From Thermoanaerobaculia bacterium (lineage in GTDB: Bacteria; Acidobacteriota; Thermoanaerobaculia; Multivoradales; Multivoraceae): a DNA stretch of 64,000 nucleotides. The notes below the pieces were generated by a model. The model was not told the origin of the DNA. It did no database searches and saw only the letters and a program-made list of their open reading frames with translations. Positions within the stretch are counted from its first letter, which is position 1, and each line of letters starts with the position of its first letter. A program made the position numbers and the translations under genes. The stretch covers positions 1 through 64,000 of the forward strand of contig JAJEBV010000006.1 in the NCBI GenBank assembly GCA_022822365.1, read 5' to 3'. Positions 51,695-61,679 of this stretch are shown one piece after another.

Positions 51695-52858
51695 ATGCAC
51701 ATGTCGACTTGCCGGCAGCCGCGCACGGCTGCGCTCTCAACCCTGCTTCTCGCCTTCACCGCCTTCACGGGTTCCGCCGTCCACGCGGAGTCGGACCTCA
51801 CGCCGCCGTCCCGCGAGTACTACGCCTACGTCTGCGCCGAATCGGAGGACGAGGTGGCTCTCGTCCGCTTCGGACCCTCCGGCATCGAGGTGACGAAGAC
51901 GATCACCGTCGGCAGCTTCCCGGCCGAAACGGAAGGTCCACACGGGATCAACATTTCGCCCGGCGGCCGCTACTGGTACGTGTCGATAGCCCACGGCAAC
52001 CCGTTCGGCTCGATCCACAAGTACGAGACCGGCACCGACGAGTGGCTGGGCGACGTGCAGGTCGGCATGTTCCCCGCCACCCTCGACGTGGCCGCCACCA
52101 CCGGCCTGCTCTTCGTCGTCAACTCGGACTTCTACGGCGACCACGTGCCGAGCACGATCTCCGTCGTCGAAACGTCGACGATGACCGAGATCGCGCAGTT
52201 CGAGAGCGGGACCATGCCGCACGGCGCCCGGTTCAGCCGCGACGGCCGCAAGCTCTACAGCGCGAACATGATGGACGACGAGCTCATCGAGGTCGACGCG
52301 CTGCGCTTCGAGGTCGGCCGCCGCCTGAAACTGGGGCGGACCGCGCACTCGGCCAGCGGCCACGCGGGACACGGCGGTCACGAGGACGCCACTGCCGAGC
52401 ACGGCGCCCACGGCCAGCCGGTCGTCGAGCCGTCGTGGGTCACGCCGCCCACCAGCGGCGGAATGGTCTACGTCACGGCGCTCTCGGGCAACGCCATCCA
52501 CGAGGTCGACACGAACGCCTGGAAGGTCGCCCGGCGACTGGAGACGCCCGCCCCCGGGCCCTACAACGCCGCCGTGGCGCCCGACGAGCGGTTGCTGGTC
52601 GTCACCTACAAGAAGGGCGACTCGGTCGGCTTCTGGGACCTGGAGGAGGGCCGGGAAGTCGCCCGCGTTTCCACGACGCGCCGCATCCCGCACGGCGTCG
52701 CCATCACGTCGGATGGACGCTTCAGCCTGGTCACCGTCGAGGGGGTCGGCGGCGAGCCGGGCGTCGTCGAGGTCTACGACAACGGCGCGTTCCGGCGCGT
52801 TGCCCAGATCGACATCGGCAAGCAGGCCGGGGGCATCGCGCTCTGGGAACCGAATTGA
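51695..52858 (+). CDS. YncE-like beta-propeller secreted protein with His-rich loop
   Basis: Signal peptide; TITVGSFPAETEGPHGINISPGGRYWYVSIAHG; AVAPDERLLVVTYKKGDSVGFWDLEEGREVARVSTTRRIPHGVAITSDGRFSLVT; GHAGHGGHEDATAEHGAHG. Confidence 0.88.
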   Translation: MHMSTCRQPRTAALSTLLLAFTAFTGSAVHAESDLTPPSREYYAYVCAESEDEVALVRFGPSGIEVTKTITVGSFPAETEGPHGINISPGGRYWYVSIAHGNPFGSIHKYETGTDEWLGDVQVGMFPATLDVAATTGLLFVVNSDFYGDHVPSTISVVETSTMTEIAQFESGTMPHGARFSRDGRKLYSANMMDDELIEVDALRFEVGRRLKLGRTAHSASGHAGHGGHEDATAEHGAHGQPVVEPSWVTPPTSGGMVYVTALSGNAIHEVDTNAWKVARRLETPAPGPYNAAVAPDERLLVVTYKKGDSVGFWDLEEGREVARVSTTRRIPHGVAITSDGRFSLVTVEGVGGEPGVVEVYDNGAFRRVAQIDIGKQAGGIALWEPN

Positions 52859-54324
52859 GGCCATCCGGCACGGATCGCACGACGGCCGCGGAGGCCGACG
52901 CCGCGGAACTGCGCGGCCGGCTGCTGCGCGGCCTCAAAGCCACCGACCGCCGGCTGCGTCTGAACCGAGCCCTCAGGACACTGACCTGGTTCGCGCCCGC
53001 CGCCTGCCTGTGGCTGCTCGCGACCTGGCTCCTCGGACTCGGCGCCGCGGGAGACGCCGACGCCACGTTCTGGCCGTCCTGGGCCGGCGGCGCCGCTCTT
53101 CTCCTGCTCGGCCTGCGGGAGGCGGCGGCGCTGGGCCGCGACCTTCCCGCCGCCGCCCGGGCGGTCGACCGGGCCGGCGACCTGCATGACGCGGCCGCCA
53201 CCGCTCTGGAGATGCAGTACCGGCTGGACGACTCGCGCGCCGACCGGCGGCGGGAGAGCGACGGCACCGTCTGGCCCCTGCCCTGGATCGCCCTGGTCCT
53301 CGAGCGCGCGATAGCGGGGCTCGAGCGCACGGGTCCCCGGCAGACCGTGCCGCGGCTCGTTCCGGGGAGCGCCCTTCCATCCGCCGGCATCTGTCTCGTC
53401 CTGCTGCTGCCGGTGGCGCTGCCCCGTTCCTTCGTCGGCGAGGCCCTGGCCGCGGCCATGAGCGGCGACGCGGCAGGAGAACTCCCGCCCGGCTTCGAAG
53501 CGGCCGCACTGCTCGAAGACGACCCCAACCGGATACCCGGCCTGCCGGAACTCGACGTGCGGCTCAGCGACCTGCCCATCGTGACGCTGCGCGTCCGCGA
53601 GCCCAATGCCGAGGACGGCGCCCGGGCCGGTGACGCGACGGACGCCGCCGACGGCAGTCTCGGCGACGGCGCGGAGGCCGAAGCCCTCGACGCGACGGCG
53701 GAGGGCGGCGACGCGGCGGCCAACGCCCTGACCGACGGGACGGACCCGGAGACCGGCGCCGACCTGATGCGTGAACTCGACAACCGCCAGGGAACCGGCG
53801 AGGAAGAACAGGGAACCGCCCCCGGCACGGAGGGCAGCGGCGAGGGCGCAGAGCCCGGCGCCGAGGCCGGCGAGGGCGACGGCTCGGGCGGCCAGCCAGT
53901 GGAAGACAGCGAGGGATCGGGCGGCGAGAGCGGCACGGCGGCCGCGATCAGCGACGAACCGGGCTCGAGCGACGGCGAGGCGGACGGCGCCGCGGCCGGC
54001 GTCGGCACCGGCCCGCAGGAGGAGATGGTCGATCCCTTCGGCGATCTCCTCGTCCCCGCTCTCAGTCTCGAACAGGCGCTCGAGACCGCGCTGATCGAGT
54101 CGATCGAGGAGATCGAGCGGCGTCCCCTGACCACGACGAGCGCCACCCAGTTCCGCGCCGCGGAGGTGGCCATGCGCGGGCCCGCCACCGGCGCCACCGG
54201 CGAAGCCGCAGCCACAGGCGGAGATCTGCCGGCCGCCCGCCATCCGATCGCCTGGCGCCACCGGGAATCCGTACGCCGCTACCTGGAAGCGCTGGAGGCC
54301 GAAGCCGAGGAGGACGGGGAGTGA
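52855..54324 (+). CDS. membrane-anchored acidic low-complexity protein of the MoxR/VWA cluster
   Basis: The ORF track frame starts at 51709. TTG start at 52855 overlaps the previous stop (TTGA). Two N-terminal TM segments, a third TM, then a long acidic D/E/G/A-rich segment. Confidence 0.7.
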   Translation: MRPSGTDRTTAAEADAAELRGRLLRGLKATDRRLRLNRALRTLTWFAPAACLWLLATWLLGLGAAGDADATFWPSWAGGAALLLLGLREAAALGRDLPAAARAVDRAGDLHDAAATALEMQYRLDDSRADRRRESDGTVWPLPWIALVLERAIAGLERTGPRQTVPRLVPGSALPSAGICLVLLLPVALPRSFVGEALAAAMSGDAAGELPPGFEAAALLEDDPNRIPGLPELDVRLSDLPIVTLRVREPNAEDGARAGDATDAADGSLGDGAEAEALDATAEGGDAAANALTDGTDPETGADLMRELDNRQGTGEEEQGTAPGTEGSGEGAEPGAEAGEGDGSGGQPVEDSEGSGGESGTAAAISDEPGSSDGEADGAAAGVGTGPQEEMVDPFGDLLVPALSLEQALETALIESIEEIERRPLTTTSATQFRAAEVAMRGPATGATGEAAATGGDLPAARHPIAWRHRESVRRYLEALEAEAEEDGE

Positions 54325-55334
54325 ACGACACCGCCCAGCCGCGGACCGCGGACGATCTCGCCCTGCAACTGACCGAGTTCGCGGATCGTTGCGGCCGCCT
54401 GCGCAGCGAGATCGGCAAGGTGATCGTGGGCCAGGAGGAGGTCGTGGACGGAGCGATCATCGGCCTGCTGGCGGATGGCCACGTCCTGCTCGAAGGCATC
54501 CCGGGCCTCGGCAAGACCCGTCTCGTGCGCACCCTCGCCCAGGCGCTGCACCTCCGGTTCAACCGCATCCAGTTCACGCCCGACCTGATGCCGGCGGACA
54601 TCGTCGGCACCCACGTCCTCCGCGAAGACGAGACCGGAGGCCGGCGGCTGGTCTTCGAACGCGGCCCGATCTTCGCGAACCTGGTTCTCGCCGACGAGAT
54701 CAACCGCGCCACGCCGAAGACCCAGTCCGCGCTGCTCGAGGCGATGCAGGAGACGACGGTCACGGTCGGCGGCGAGACGAGCCCCCTCGACCCGCCGTTC
54801 TTCGTGCTCGCCACCCAGAACCCGCTGGAGATGGAGGGCACCTATCCCCTGCCGGAGGCGCAGCTCGATCGCTTCCTGTTCAAGCTGCGGATGACCTATC
54901 CGGCGACCGAGGAGCTGCACACCATCCTCGACCGCACCACATCGGGACACGTCCCCGAGGCCGAAGCCCTCTGGACGGCCGAGCAGGTGGTCGCCATGCG
55001 GCACGCCGCCCGTCTGGCGCCGGTGGCGCGGCCGGTCCAGGACTACGCGATCCGGCTCGGACTGGCGACCCGGCCCGAGGGCGAGCATCCCGCGGAAGCC
55101 GTGCGTCGCTACATCCGCATCGGCGCCAGTCCCCGCGGCATCCAGGCGATGGTGCTCGGCGCGAAGGTCCACGCGCTGATCCGGGGCCGGCCGAACGTGT
55201 CCCGCGAGGACATCCGCGCCGTGGCGCTCCCCGCCCTGCGACACCGCGTCCTGATGAACTTCGAGGGCGAAGCCGAGCGGGTCGACCTCGACGAGCTGCT
55301 CCAGGACCTGATCGACAGCGTGCCCGAGGGCTGA
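54321..55334 (+). CDS. MoxR family AAA ATPase
   Basis: LEGIPGLGKTRLVRTLAQAL, RGPIFANLVLADEINRATPKTQSALLEAMQE, FFVLATQNPLEMEGTYPLPEAQLDRF. Confidence 0.97.
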   Translation: MNDTAQPRTADDLALQLTEFADRCGRLRSEIGKVIVGQEEVVDGAIIGLLADGHVLLEGIPGLGKTRLVRTLAQALHLRFNRIQFTPDLMPADIVGTHVLREDETGGRRLVFERGPIFANLVLADEINRATPKTQSALLEAMQETTVTVGGETSPLDPPFFVLATQNPLEMEGTYPLPEAQLDRFLFKLRMTYPATEELHTILDRTTSGHVPEAEALWTAEQVVAMRHAARLAPVARPVQDYAIRLGLATRPEGEHPAEAVRRYIRIGASPRGIQAMVLGAKVHALIRGRPNVSREDIRAVALPALRHRVLMNFEGEAERVDLDELLQDLIDSVPEG

Positions 55335-55359
55335 GCGGGCGGGCTCCAAGCTCCGAGCC

Positions 55360-56265
55360 GTGGCCGACCACTCCGTCTTCGCCTTCGAGCCGGCCTTCCT
55401 CGCCCGGCTGGAGCGGCTGCGCCTTCTAACCCGGCGCGTGCCCGCCGGCGGCTTCAAGGGGGAGCACCGCGCCAGCCACCTCGGCTCCGGGCTCGAGTTC
55501 GCGGACTACCGCCCCTATGTCGAAGGCGACGACGTGCGCCACCTCGACTGGCGCGCCTACCTGCGCTTCGACCGGCTGCTGCTGCGGATGTTCGAGGAGC
55601 ACGGCGACCTCGCGGTCTACATCCTGCTCGACTGCAGCCACTCCATGGCGCCGACCCCCGGTTCCTCCGGCCGCCGCAAGTTCGACGCGGCGCGCCGGAT
55701 AGCGGCGGCCCTGACCTACATCGCCCTGGCCACCCTCGACCGGGTCACGCTGGCGCCCTACTCCGGCCATGTGCACCAGGTTCTCGGCCCGCTCCACGGC
55801 TCCCGCCAGGTCTGGCGCGCCCTGGACTATCTCGCCAATCTCGACACCGGTGGCGAGACGCACCTCGACCGGACCGTCCGGGAGGTGTTCGCTGCCGGCC
55901 GCCGCCGGGGCCTCGTCATCGTGATCTCGGACCTCCTCTCCGACACGACGGAGGGCGGCCTCGACCTCCTGCTGCCGCTCCGGCACGACGTGGCGGTCAT
56001 CCAGGTCACCGACCACCGCGATCTCGAGGCGCCGCTCGACCGCGACACGACCCTCGTCGACAGCGAGACGGGCGACTCGCTCCGCATCCACGGCGCCCCG
56101 AACCTGCTCCACCGCCTGGAGCGGGAGGCGGAGGCCCACCGCGAGGAGATCCGCGCTCGCTGCACCGCCCGCGGCTGGTCCTTCATCCACGCCCCGGTCG
56201 AGGCGTCCTTCGAGGAACTGGCCCTGGGCGCCCTGCGCCGCGGCCTGCTGAGCCGGGGACGCTGA
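55360..56265 (+). CDS. DUF58 domain-containing protein
   Basis: HRASHLGSGLEFADYRPYVEGDDVRHLDWRAYLRFDRLLLRMFEEHGDLAVYILLDCSHSM. Confidence 0.95.
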   Translation: MADHSVFAFEPAFLARLERLRLLTRRVPAGGFKGEHRASHLGSGLEFADYRPYVEGDDVRHLDWRAYLRFDRLLLRMFEEHGDLAVYILLDCSHSMAPTPGSSGRRKFDAARRIAAALTYIALATLDRVTLAPYSGHVHQVLGPLHGSRQVWRALDYLANLDTGGETHLDRTVREVFAAGRRRGLVIVISDLLSDTTEGGLDLLLPLRHDVAVIQVTDHRDLEAPLDRDTTLVDSETGDSLRIHGAPNLLHRLEREAEAHREEIRARCTARGWSFIHAPVEASFEELALGALRRGLLSRGR

Positions 56266-56266
56266 A

Positions 56267-57994
56267 GTGCCCTTCTGGATCCCGCTCGGCGTCGCCGCCC
56301 TGCTGGTGCTGGCGATCTACCTGATCCGGCCCACCGCGCAGGCGCTGCCGGTCGCCTCCACGGTGCTCTGGCGGCGCCTGCTGGCGGCACGCAAGCGGCG
56401 GCGCGATCGCCTGCGCTGGCTGCTCTCGCTGCTCCTGGCCACGGCGGTCGCCGGTCTCCTGTCGGTCGCGGCTAGCCGGGCGCCCTGGCTGCAGCCCGGA
56501 GGCGGCGATCCGATCGCCCTTGCCTTCGACCCGTCGCCGACGATGCAGGCGCGTCTGCCGAATGGAGGCCCCAGCCGGATCGAACTGGCCGCGGCCGAGG
56601 CACGGCGGATCGTCGCCGCTGCCGAAGCCGGCAGCCGCTTCACCGTGAACGCGGATCCGACTCCCTTGACTTCCGCCGAGGTCCTGGCGCTCCTCTCCGG
56701 CCCGCTGGAAACGCTCTCGAACGTAGCCGACACGGAACCGGCGATCCCCACCGCCCGGCGGGTCCACGTGTTCACCGACGGAATCGGGCCCTTCACGCCG
56801 ATTATCGACCCCGGCACGGAGAAGCACACCGTGTCAGTCCTCGTCCCGGCCCGGAATGCCGGCATCGTCCGCTTCGCGACCCGGCCGCCCGCGACCCGCG
56901 CGACGGGGCCGGAGGCGCTGCTCGAGATCCTGGCGACCGATCCGGCCGGCGGTCAGGTGCCGGTCGAACTGACGGTCGCCGACTCCGAGACGATCCGCAT
57001 CCGCCGGCAACTCGAGCTCGAACCCGGCGAACGCTTCACCGCCCTGATCGACCTCGGCAGCTTCGCCCCCGGCGCCGTCACGGCGCGCATCGAAACGCCC
57101 GGAGACGTCTTCCCGCTCGACGACCGGGCCGGCCTGATCGACGCCCACGCCGCGAACACCCGGACCGCCGCGTTCTCCCCCGCTCACCGTGTCCGAGCCC
57201 CGGCCGATCAGCGGCGCATCGTCGTGATCGCCCGCAGCCCGGGCTCGTTCGCCGGCTCCGCCGCGGCGCTCGCTCTCGAGGCGGACGTCTCCGTCGACGT
57301 GGCAACCGTCCGCGCAGCCACCGGCGCCGACGATCCCCCGCCCGAGGATCCCCTCCCGGCGGCCGACATCGCCACGTTTCACCGGACCGCGCCGGCGATC
57401 CCTCCGGCGATGCCCGCCCTCTACCTCGATCCGCCGCAGGCGGTCGCGGCGGGCGGTCTTTCCCCCGCCGCCGAAGCGCCCCTCTCACGACGCAGGATCG
57501 ACCGGACCCAGGCCTCCCACCCCCTCCTGGCAGGCGTCTCGCTCCTCGACTTGCCGGTCGTGCTTGCCGCCCGTGAACTGGATCCTCGCTGCACCGCCCT
57601 GGCCTCAGCCGGAGACCGCACCGCCATCGCCGCCTGCGACCCGGCGCCAGCCAGCGGCCCCCGCTCCCTCACCATCGCATTCGACCTCGATCACTCCCCC
57701 CTGGCCCAGCGCCCCGACCTCGCCGCCCTGTTCCAGAACGCCGCCGCCTGGCTCACCGAACCCCCCGCACGCAGCGATCTCACTGCCGACACCGGCCTCC
57801 AGAACGCCATCAATCTCCAGGCGGATTGGGCCACTCGCATCAACGACTCGACCCTCGATCCAGTCCCAACCGACCGCCTCTCCGACCTCGACCGCCCCAA
57901 CCGCCGCCCCTGGTCCTGGCGCACCCTCGCCCTCGCCGGCCTCCTCTTCGCCTCGTTCGAGGCCATCACCTTCTTCCGCGGCCTGACCCTGTGA
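56267..57994 (+). CDS. BatA-type N-terminal domain membrane protein
   Basis: FWIPLGVAALLVLAIYLIRPTAQALPVASTVLWRRLLAARKRRRDRLRWLLSLLL; follows DUF58; VWA-like segment IALAFDPSPTMQ. Confidence 0.78.
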   Translation: MPFWIPLGVAALLVLAIYLIRPTAQALPVASTVLWRRLLAARKRRRDRLRWLLSLLLATAVAGLLSVAASRAPWLQPGGGDPIALAFDPSPTMQARLPNGGPSRIELAAAEARRIVAAAEAGSRFTVNADPTPLTSAEVLALLSGPLETLSNVADTEPAIPTARRVHVFTDGIGPFTPIIDPGTEKHTVSVLVPARNAGIVRFATRPPATRATGPEALLEILATDPAGGQVPVELTVADSETIRIRRQLELEPGERFTALIDLGSFAPGAVTARIETPGDVFPLDDRAGLIDAHAANTRTAAFSPAHRVRAPADQRRIVVIARSPGSFAGSAAALALEADVSVDVATVRAATGADDPPPEDPLPAADIATFHRTAPAIPPAMPALYLDPPQAVAAGGLSPAAEAPLSRRRIDRTQASHPLLAGVSLLDLPVVLAARELDPRCTALASAGDRTAIAACDPAPASGPRSLTIAFDLDHSPLAQRPDLAALFQNAAAWLTEPPARSDLTADTGLQNAINLQADWATRINDSTLDPVPTDRLSDLDRPNRRPWSWRTLALAGLLFASFEAITFFRGLTL

Positions 57995-60606
57995 TGCCGA
58001 TCACCCTGCAGGAGCCGCTCTGGCTGCTGGCCGCGCTGCCGGTAGCACTGTTGCTCTGGTCGCAACGCAGCGACCATCCGGACCGGCAACGCCGGCGACT
58101 GCTATGGGTGCGCGGATCGCTGCTGATCGCCGTCGTGCTGGCGCTGGCGGAGCCGGTCGCGACCTGGCGTACGCGTGAGCTCGACGTAGCCGTTCTCGTC
58201 GACGTCTCGGCCAGTATCGAACCGGCGAGCCTGAACCGGGCTCTCGAGGCGATCGACGGCGGTCTCGATCCGGACGGGCCGGTGCGCCTGTTCGCCTACG
58301 CCGACCGTGCCGCCAGCGTCGCGGGCGCGGCGGACCTCAGACAGCTCGAGGTAGCCGACTCGAGCACCGCCTCGGCCGGCGCCGCCGCTCTCGACCGCGG
58401 GAACACCCGGCCGGACGCGGCCCTCCGCCAGGCTGGCGCGGCGTTGCGTCCCGATCGTGTCCGCCGCGTGCTGCTGCTCTCCGACGGGCAGCGCCTCGAG
58501 GGCTCCGGCGCCCGGATAGCGGCCGAGTACCCGGACCTCCGCGTCGACACCGCGGCCCTTGGCCGGACGGCGCCGCCCGTCTGGATCGAGTCGGTTGAAC
58601 TCGACGAAAGCGACCGCCTCCTCCACGCCGGCGAGCCCCACCGCTGGGTGCTCCGCATCGGCAGCCGTTCCTCGCTGCCGGAAGCTCCCCTGACCCTGCG
58701 CGGCGGAGGCGCCGAGGAGCGTCACAGCGTCGCGCTCTCGCCGGGCGTCAACACCGTCGAACTGGAGTGGACCTTCGACCAGCCCGGGATGCAGACGTTC
58801 GAGGCGGTCCTCGGCGCGGGCGAGGGCGCCGCCGCGTCCCAGGGGGCGCTGTGGCGCGGCAACCTGCGCATCGAGCCCCCGCACCGCGTCCTGCTGCTCG
58901 CGCCCCCCGACCACTCGGCCGACCTGCAGCAACTGCTCCAGGCGCGGGGACTGCGCGTGACCCGGTCCACCCCGAGCAGGACCGCTCTCTCCCCGTCGTC
59001 GCTCAGAACCTACGACGCGGTCGTGCTCAGCAACGTCGCCGCGGCGAGCCTGCCGGAACCAACCCAGCAGGCCCTCGGCGAGTGGGTTTCGGAAGAGGGC
59101 GGCGGGCTCTTCTTCGTCGCCGGCGAGGAGACGTTCGGCGAGGAGGGCTACCGCAACTCACCCCTCGAGCGCGTTCTGCCGCTCGACTTCGAGATCGAGG
59201 AGGAACGCAGCGAGGTCGCGCTGATGATCGCCCTCGACAAGTCCTACAGCATGAAGGGTCCGAAGATGGACCTGGCCAAGGAGGCCGCCAAGGCCGCGCT
59301 CGGCATGCTGAACGAACAGCACCGTTTCGGCCTCGTCGCCTTCGACTGGCACACCCACGACATCGTCGGCCTGCAGTTCGTGCGCGACCAGGAGCGGCTG
59401 AGCCAGCGGGTCGACCGCATCGAGGCCAGCGCCCAGACGAATTTCTACCCGGCCCTGGAGGCCTGCCTGGAGCAGCTCTCCGCAGTCGAGTCCGAGGTCA
59501 AGCACGTCATCCTGGTCTCCGACGGGCGGACCTACCCCGACGAGTACGAACAGCTCGTGCTGCGGATGAGACAGGAGGAGATCACCGTCTCGACCGTCGC
59601 CATCGGCGTCGAGTCCGACCGGGAGCTGCTCGCCGACATCGCCGACTGGGGCGACGGCAACGCCTACACGATCGAGGATCCGAGTTCCGTCCAGAACATC
59701 CTGATCGACGAGACGATGAACCAGCTCCCCGACTCGGCCCGCGAAGAGACGATCCTGGTCGAACTGCGCGGCCAGTCGGACGCCCTGACCGGAGTCGACG
59801 TCGCCACGGCGCCCGAGCTCTACGGCCGGATCGCCGCGGTCGCCAAGGACAGTGCCGAGGTCATCCTCGGCGCCGGTGAATCCGACCCCATCCTCGCCAG
59901 CCGCTACGTCGGCATGGGCAAGACCTGGATGTTCACCTCCGACCTCGAACCGCGCTGGGCGAGCGGCTGGCTACGCTGGCCCGAGCTGGGCCGCCTCGTC
60001 TCCCAGGTGGTCCGCGACGCCGCCGACCGCCGCGCCGGCGCCGAGTGGGACTTCGATCTCGACCGCCGCGACGGACTGCTCGAGGCGGCGCTCAGCGTGG
60101 TCGAGGAGGACGGCCGCTTCGGCAGCGACCTGTCGCCCCGCCTCGTCGTCCTGCGCGGCGACCGCCGAATCGAGACGCCGCTGCAGCGCACCGGACCCGG
60201 CCTCTACCGCCTGGCGTCCGGGGAGGGCACGCTGCTCGCGCCGAGCCTTGAGCCCTACCGCATCGAGGTTCACACCGGTCCCGCCGGCGCCCCGGCGACG
60301 ATCGGGCCGGGCCGGACGATCTTCTATCCCGCCCGCGACGAACTTCGGCCCGGCGCTCCCGACATCGCGGCGCTTGCCGAACTCGCCGCCGCGACCGACG
60401 GCCTCTTCCACGAAACCGTCGCCGGCGCCGTCGGCGCCATCACCGCGCCGAGCTCTGACACCGCCGTCCGCCGCTTCGACCTCTGGTCTGTCCTCCTGGG
60501 CGCCGCGACTCTTCTGTTCCTCGCCGAACTCCTGCTCCGCCGGCGACGGCGGCACGGTGCGTCAACCGTGATCCCGGTGCAAGCCGAGACCCGCCCCGCG
60601 GCGTGA
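57994..60606 (+). CDS. VWA domain/glutamine amidotransferase-like membrane protein
   Basis: ATG overlaps the previous stop (TGATG). MIDAS-like DVSAS and DKSYSMKGPKMDLAKEAAKAAL; SEEGGGLFFVAGEETFGEEGYRNSPLERVLP; terminal TM. Confidence 0.9.
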   Translation: MPITLQEPLWLLAALPVALLLWSQRSDHPDRQRRRLLWVRGSLLIAVVLALAEPVATWRTRELDVAVLVDVSASIEPASLNRALEAIDGGLDPDGPVRLFAYADRAASVAGAADLRQLEVADSSTASAGAAALDRGNTRPDAALRQAGAALRPDRVRRVLLLSDGQRLEGSGARIAAEYPDLRVDTAALGRTAPPVWIESVELDESDRLLHAGEPHRWVLRIGSRSSLPEAPLTLRGGGAEERHSVALSPGVNTVELEWTFDQPGMQTFEAVLGAGEGAAASQGALWRGNLRIEPPHRVLLLAPPDHSADLQQLLQARGLRVTRSTPSRTALSPSSLRTYDAVVLSNVAAASLPEPTQQALGEWVSEEGGGLFFVAGEETFGEEGYRNSPLERVLPLDFEIEEERSEVALMIALDKSYSMKGPKMDLAKEAAKAALGMLNEQHRFGLVAFDWHTHDIVGLQFVRDQERLSQRVDRIEASAQTNFYPALEACLEQLSAVESEVKHVILVSDGRTYPDEYEQLVLRMRQEEITVSTVAIGVESDRELLADIADWGDGNAYTIEDPSSVQNILIDETMNQLPDSAREETILVELRGQSDALTGVDVATAPELYGRIAAVAKDSAEVILGAGESDPILASRYVGMGKTWMFTSDLEPRWASGWLRWPELGRLVSQVVRDAADRRAGAEWDFDLDRRDGLLEAALSVVEEDGRFGSDLSPRLVVLRGDRRIETPLQRTGPGLYRLASGEGTLLAPSLEPYRIEVHTGPAGAPATIGPGRTIFYPARDELRPGAPDIAALAELAAATDGLFHETVAGAVGAITAPSSDTAVRRFDLWSVLLGAATLLFLAELLLRRRRRHGASTVIPVQAETRPAA

Positions 60607-61572
60607 CGCAGCCCACGCGAGCACGCCGGCCAGGCCGGCATCCGTGCCGAGCGCCGCTGGCTCGACCCGCACGCCGTCGGTCGGGAACACGCGAACGCGG
60701 TCGGCGATCGTCCGTCTGACGCCGTCGAACAGCACGTCGCCGAGGCCGGCGACGCCGCCGCCGAGCACGATGAGCTCGGGGTGCAGGGTGACGACGACGT
60801 TGGCGGCGGCGATGCCGACGAGGCCCGCGATCCGCTCCAACTCCTTCGTCACCGCCTCGTCGCCGGCCGCTGCCGCCTCGCCCATCGTCTCGGCCGTCAC
60901 CCGTCCGGCATCGCCGGCGCTGAGATCGAACAGCGCCGGCGCCTGACCCGAGCGCAGCAGCCGGACGCCGGCGGCCGCGATCGCCGGACCGCTCGCCACC
61001 GCCTCCAGGCAGCCCCGGGCGCCGCAGCCGCAGAGGGGACCGCCGGGATCGACGATCTGGTGGCCGAGCTCGCCGGCCGAGCCGAGCGGCCCCAGGCGCA
61101 GCCTGCCGTCGACCACGACGCCGCCGCCGATGCCGGTGCCGAGGGCGAACAGCGCCATCGTCGATGTGCCGCGGCCGGCGCCGAACGTGAACTCCCCGAG
61201 CGTCGCTGCCCGGACGTCGTTCAGCAGGTGAACCGGCGCCTCCAGCCGCTCGCCGAGCAGGCGGGCCACCGGGACGTCGCGCCACTGGCCCGGCAGGTTC
61301 GGCAGGAAACGCGTCTCGCCCTGCTCCAGGTCGACCCATCCGGGGCAGCCGACGCCGATGGCGGCCGGCGGCTCCCCGACCTCCCGCGCCAGTTCGAGCA
61401 TTCCTTCGGCGATCCGGTCGAGGACGGTCTGCCAGCCGTCATAGCCTCCGCCTTCGAGGTCCCGGCGAGCGACGAGGCGAAACTCGCCGGCCGCGGCATC
61501 CACAACACCCAGGGCCAGCCCGACGTGGGAACCGCCGAGATCGACGGCGCCGTGGAGTGCCTCAATCGTCAT
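60562..61572 (-). CDS. ROK family sugar kinase
   Basis: VDLGGSHVGLALGVVD, GVGCPGWVD, LFALGTGIGGGVVVDGRLRLGPLGSAGELGHQIVDPGGPLCGCGARGCLEAVASG. Confidence 0.93.
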   Translation of the reverse strand: MTIEALHGAVDLGGSHVGLALGVVDAAAGEFRLVARRDLEGGGYDGWQTVLDRIAEGMLELAREVGEPPAAIGVGCPGWVDLEQGETRFLPNLPGQWRDVPVARLLGERLEAPVHLLNDVRAATLGEFTFGAGRGTSTMALFALGTGIGGGVVVDGRLRLGPLGSAGELGHQIVDPGGPLCGCGARGCLEAVASGPAIAAAGVRLLRSGQAPALFDLSAGDAGRVTAETMGEAAAAGDEAVTKELERIAGLVGIAAANVVVTLHPELIVLGGGVAGLGDVLFDGVRRTIADRVRVFPTDGVRVEPAALGTDAGLAGVLAWAASRRGAGLGLHRDHG

Positions 61573-61679
61573 GGTCCGACCGCGCCATTCTCCCAGAGAG
61601 AAGCGGCCTCACAAAGAACAACGGCGCGCCCAACCGAATGGACGCGCCGCATGTTCAGGGGATCGCTGTGACGGAGCCG

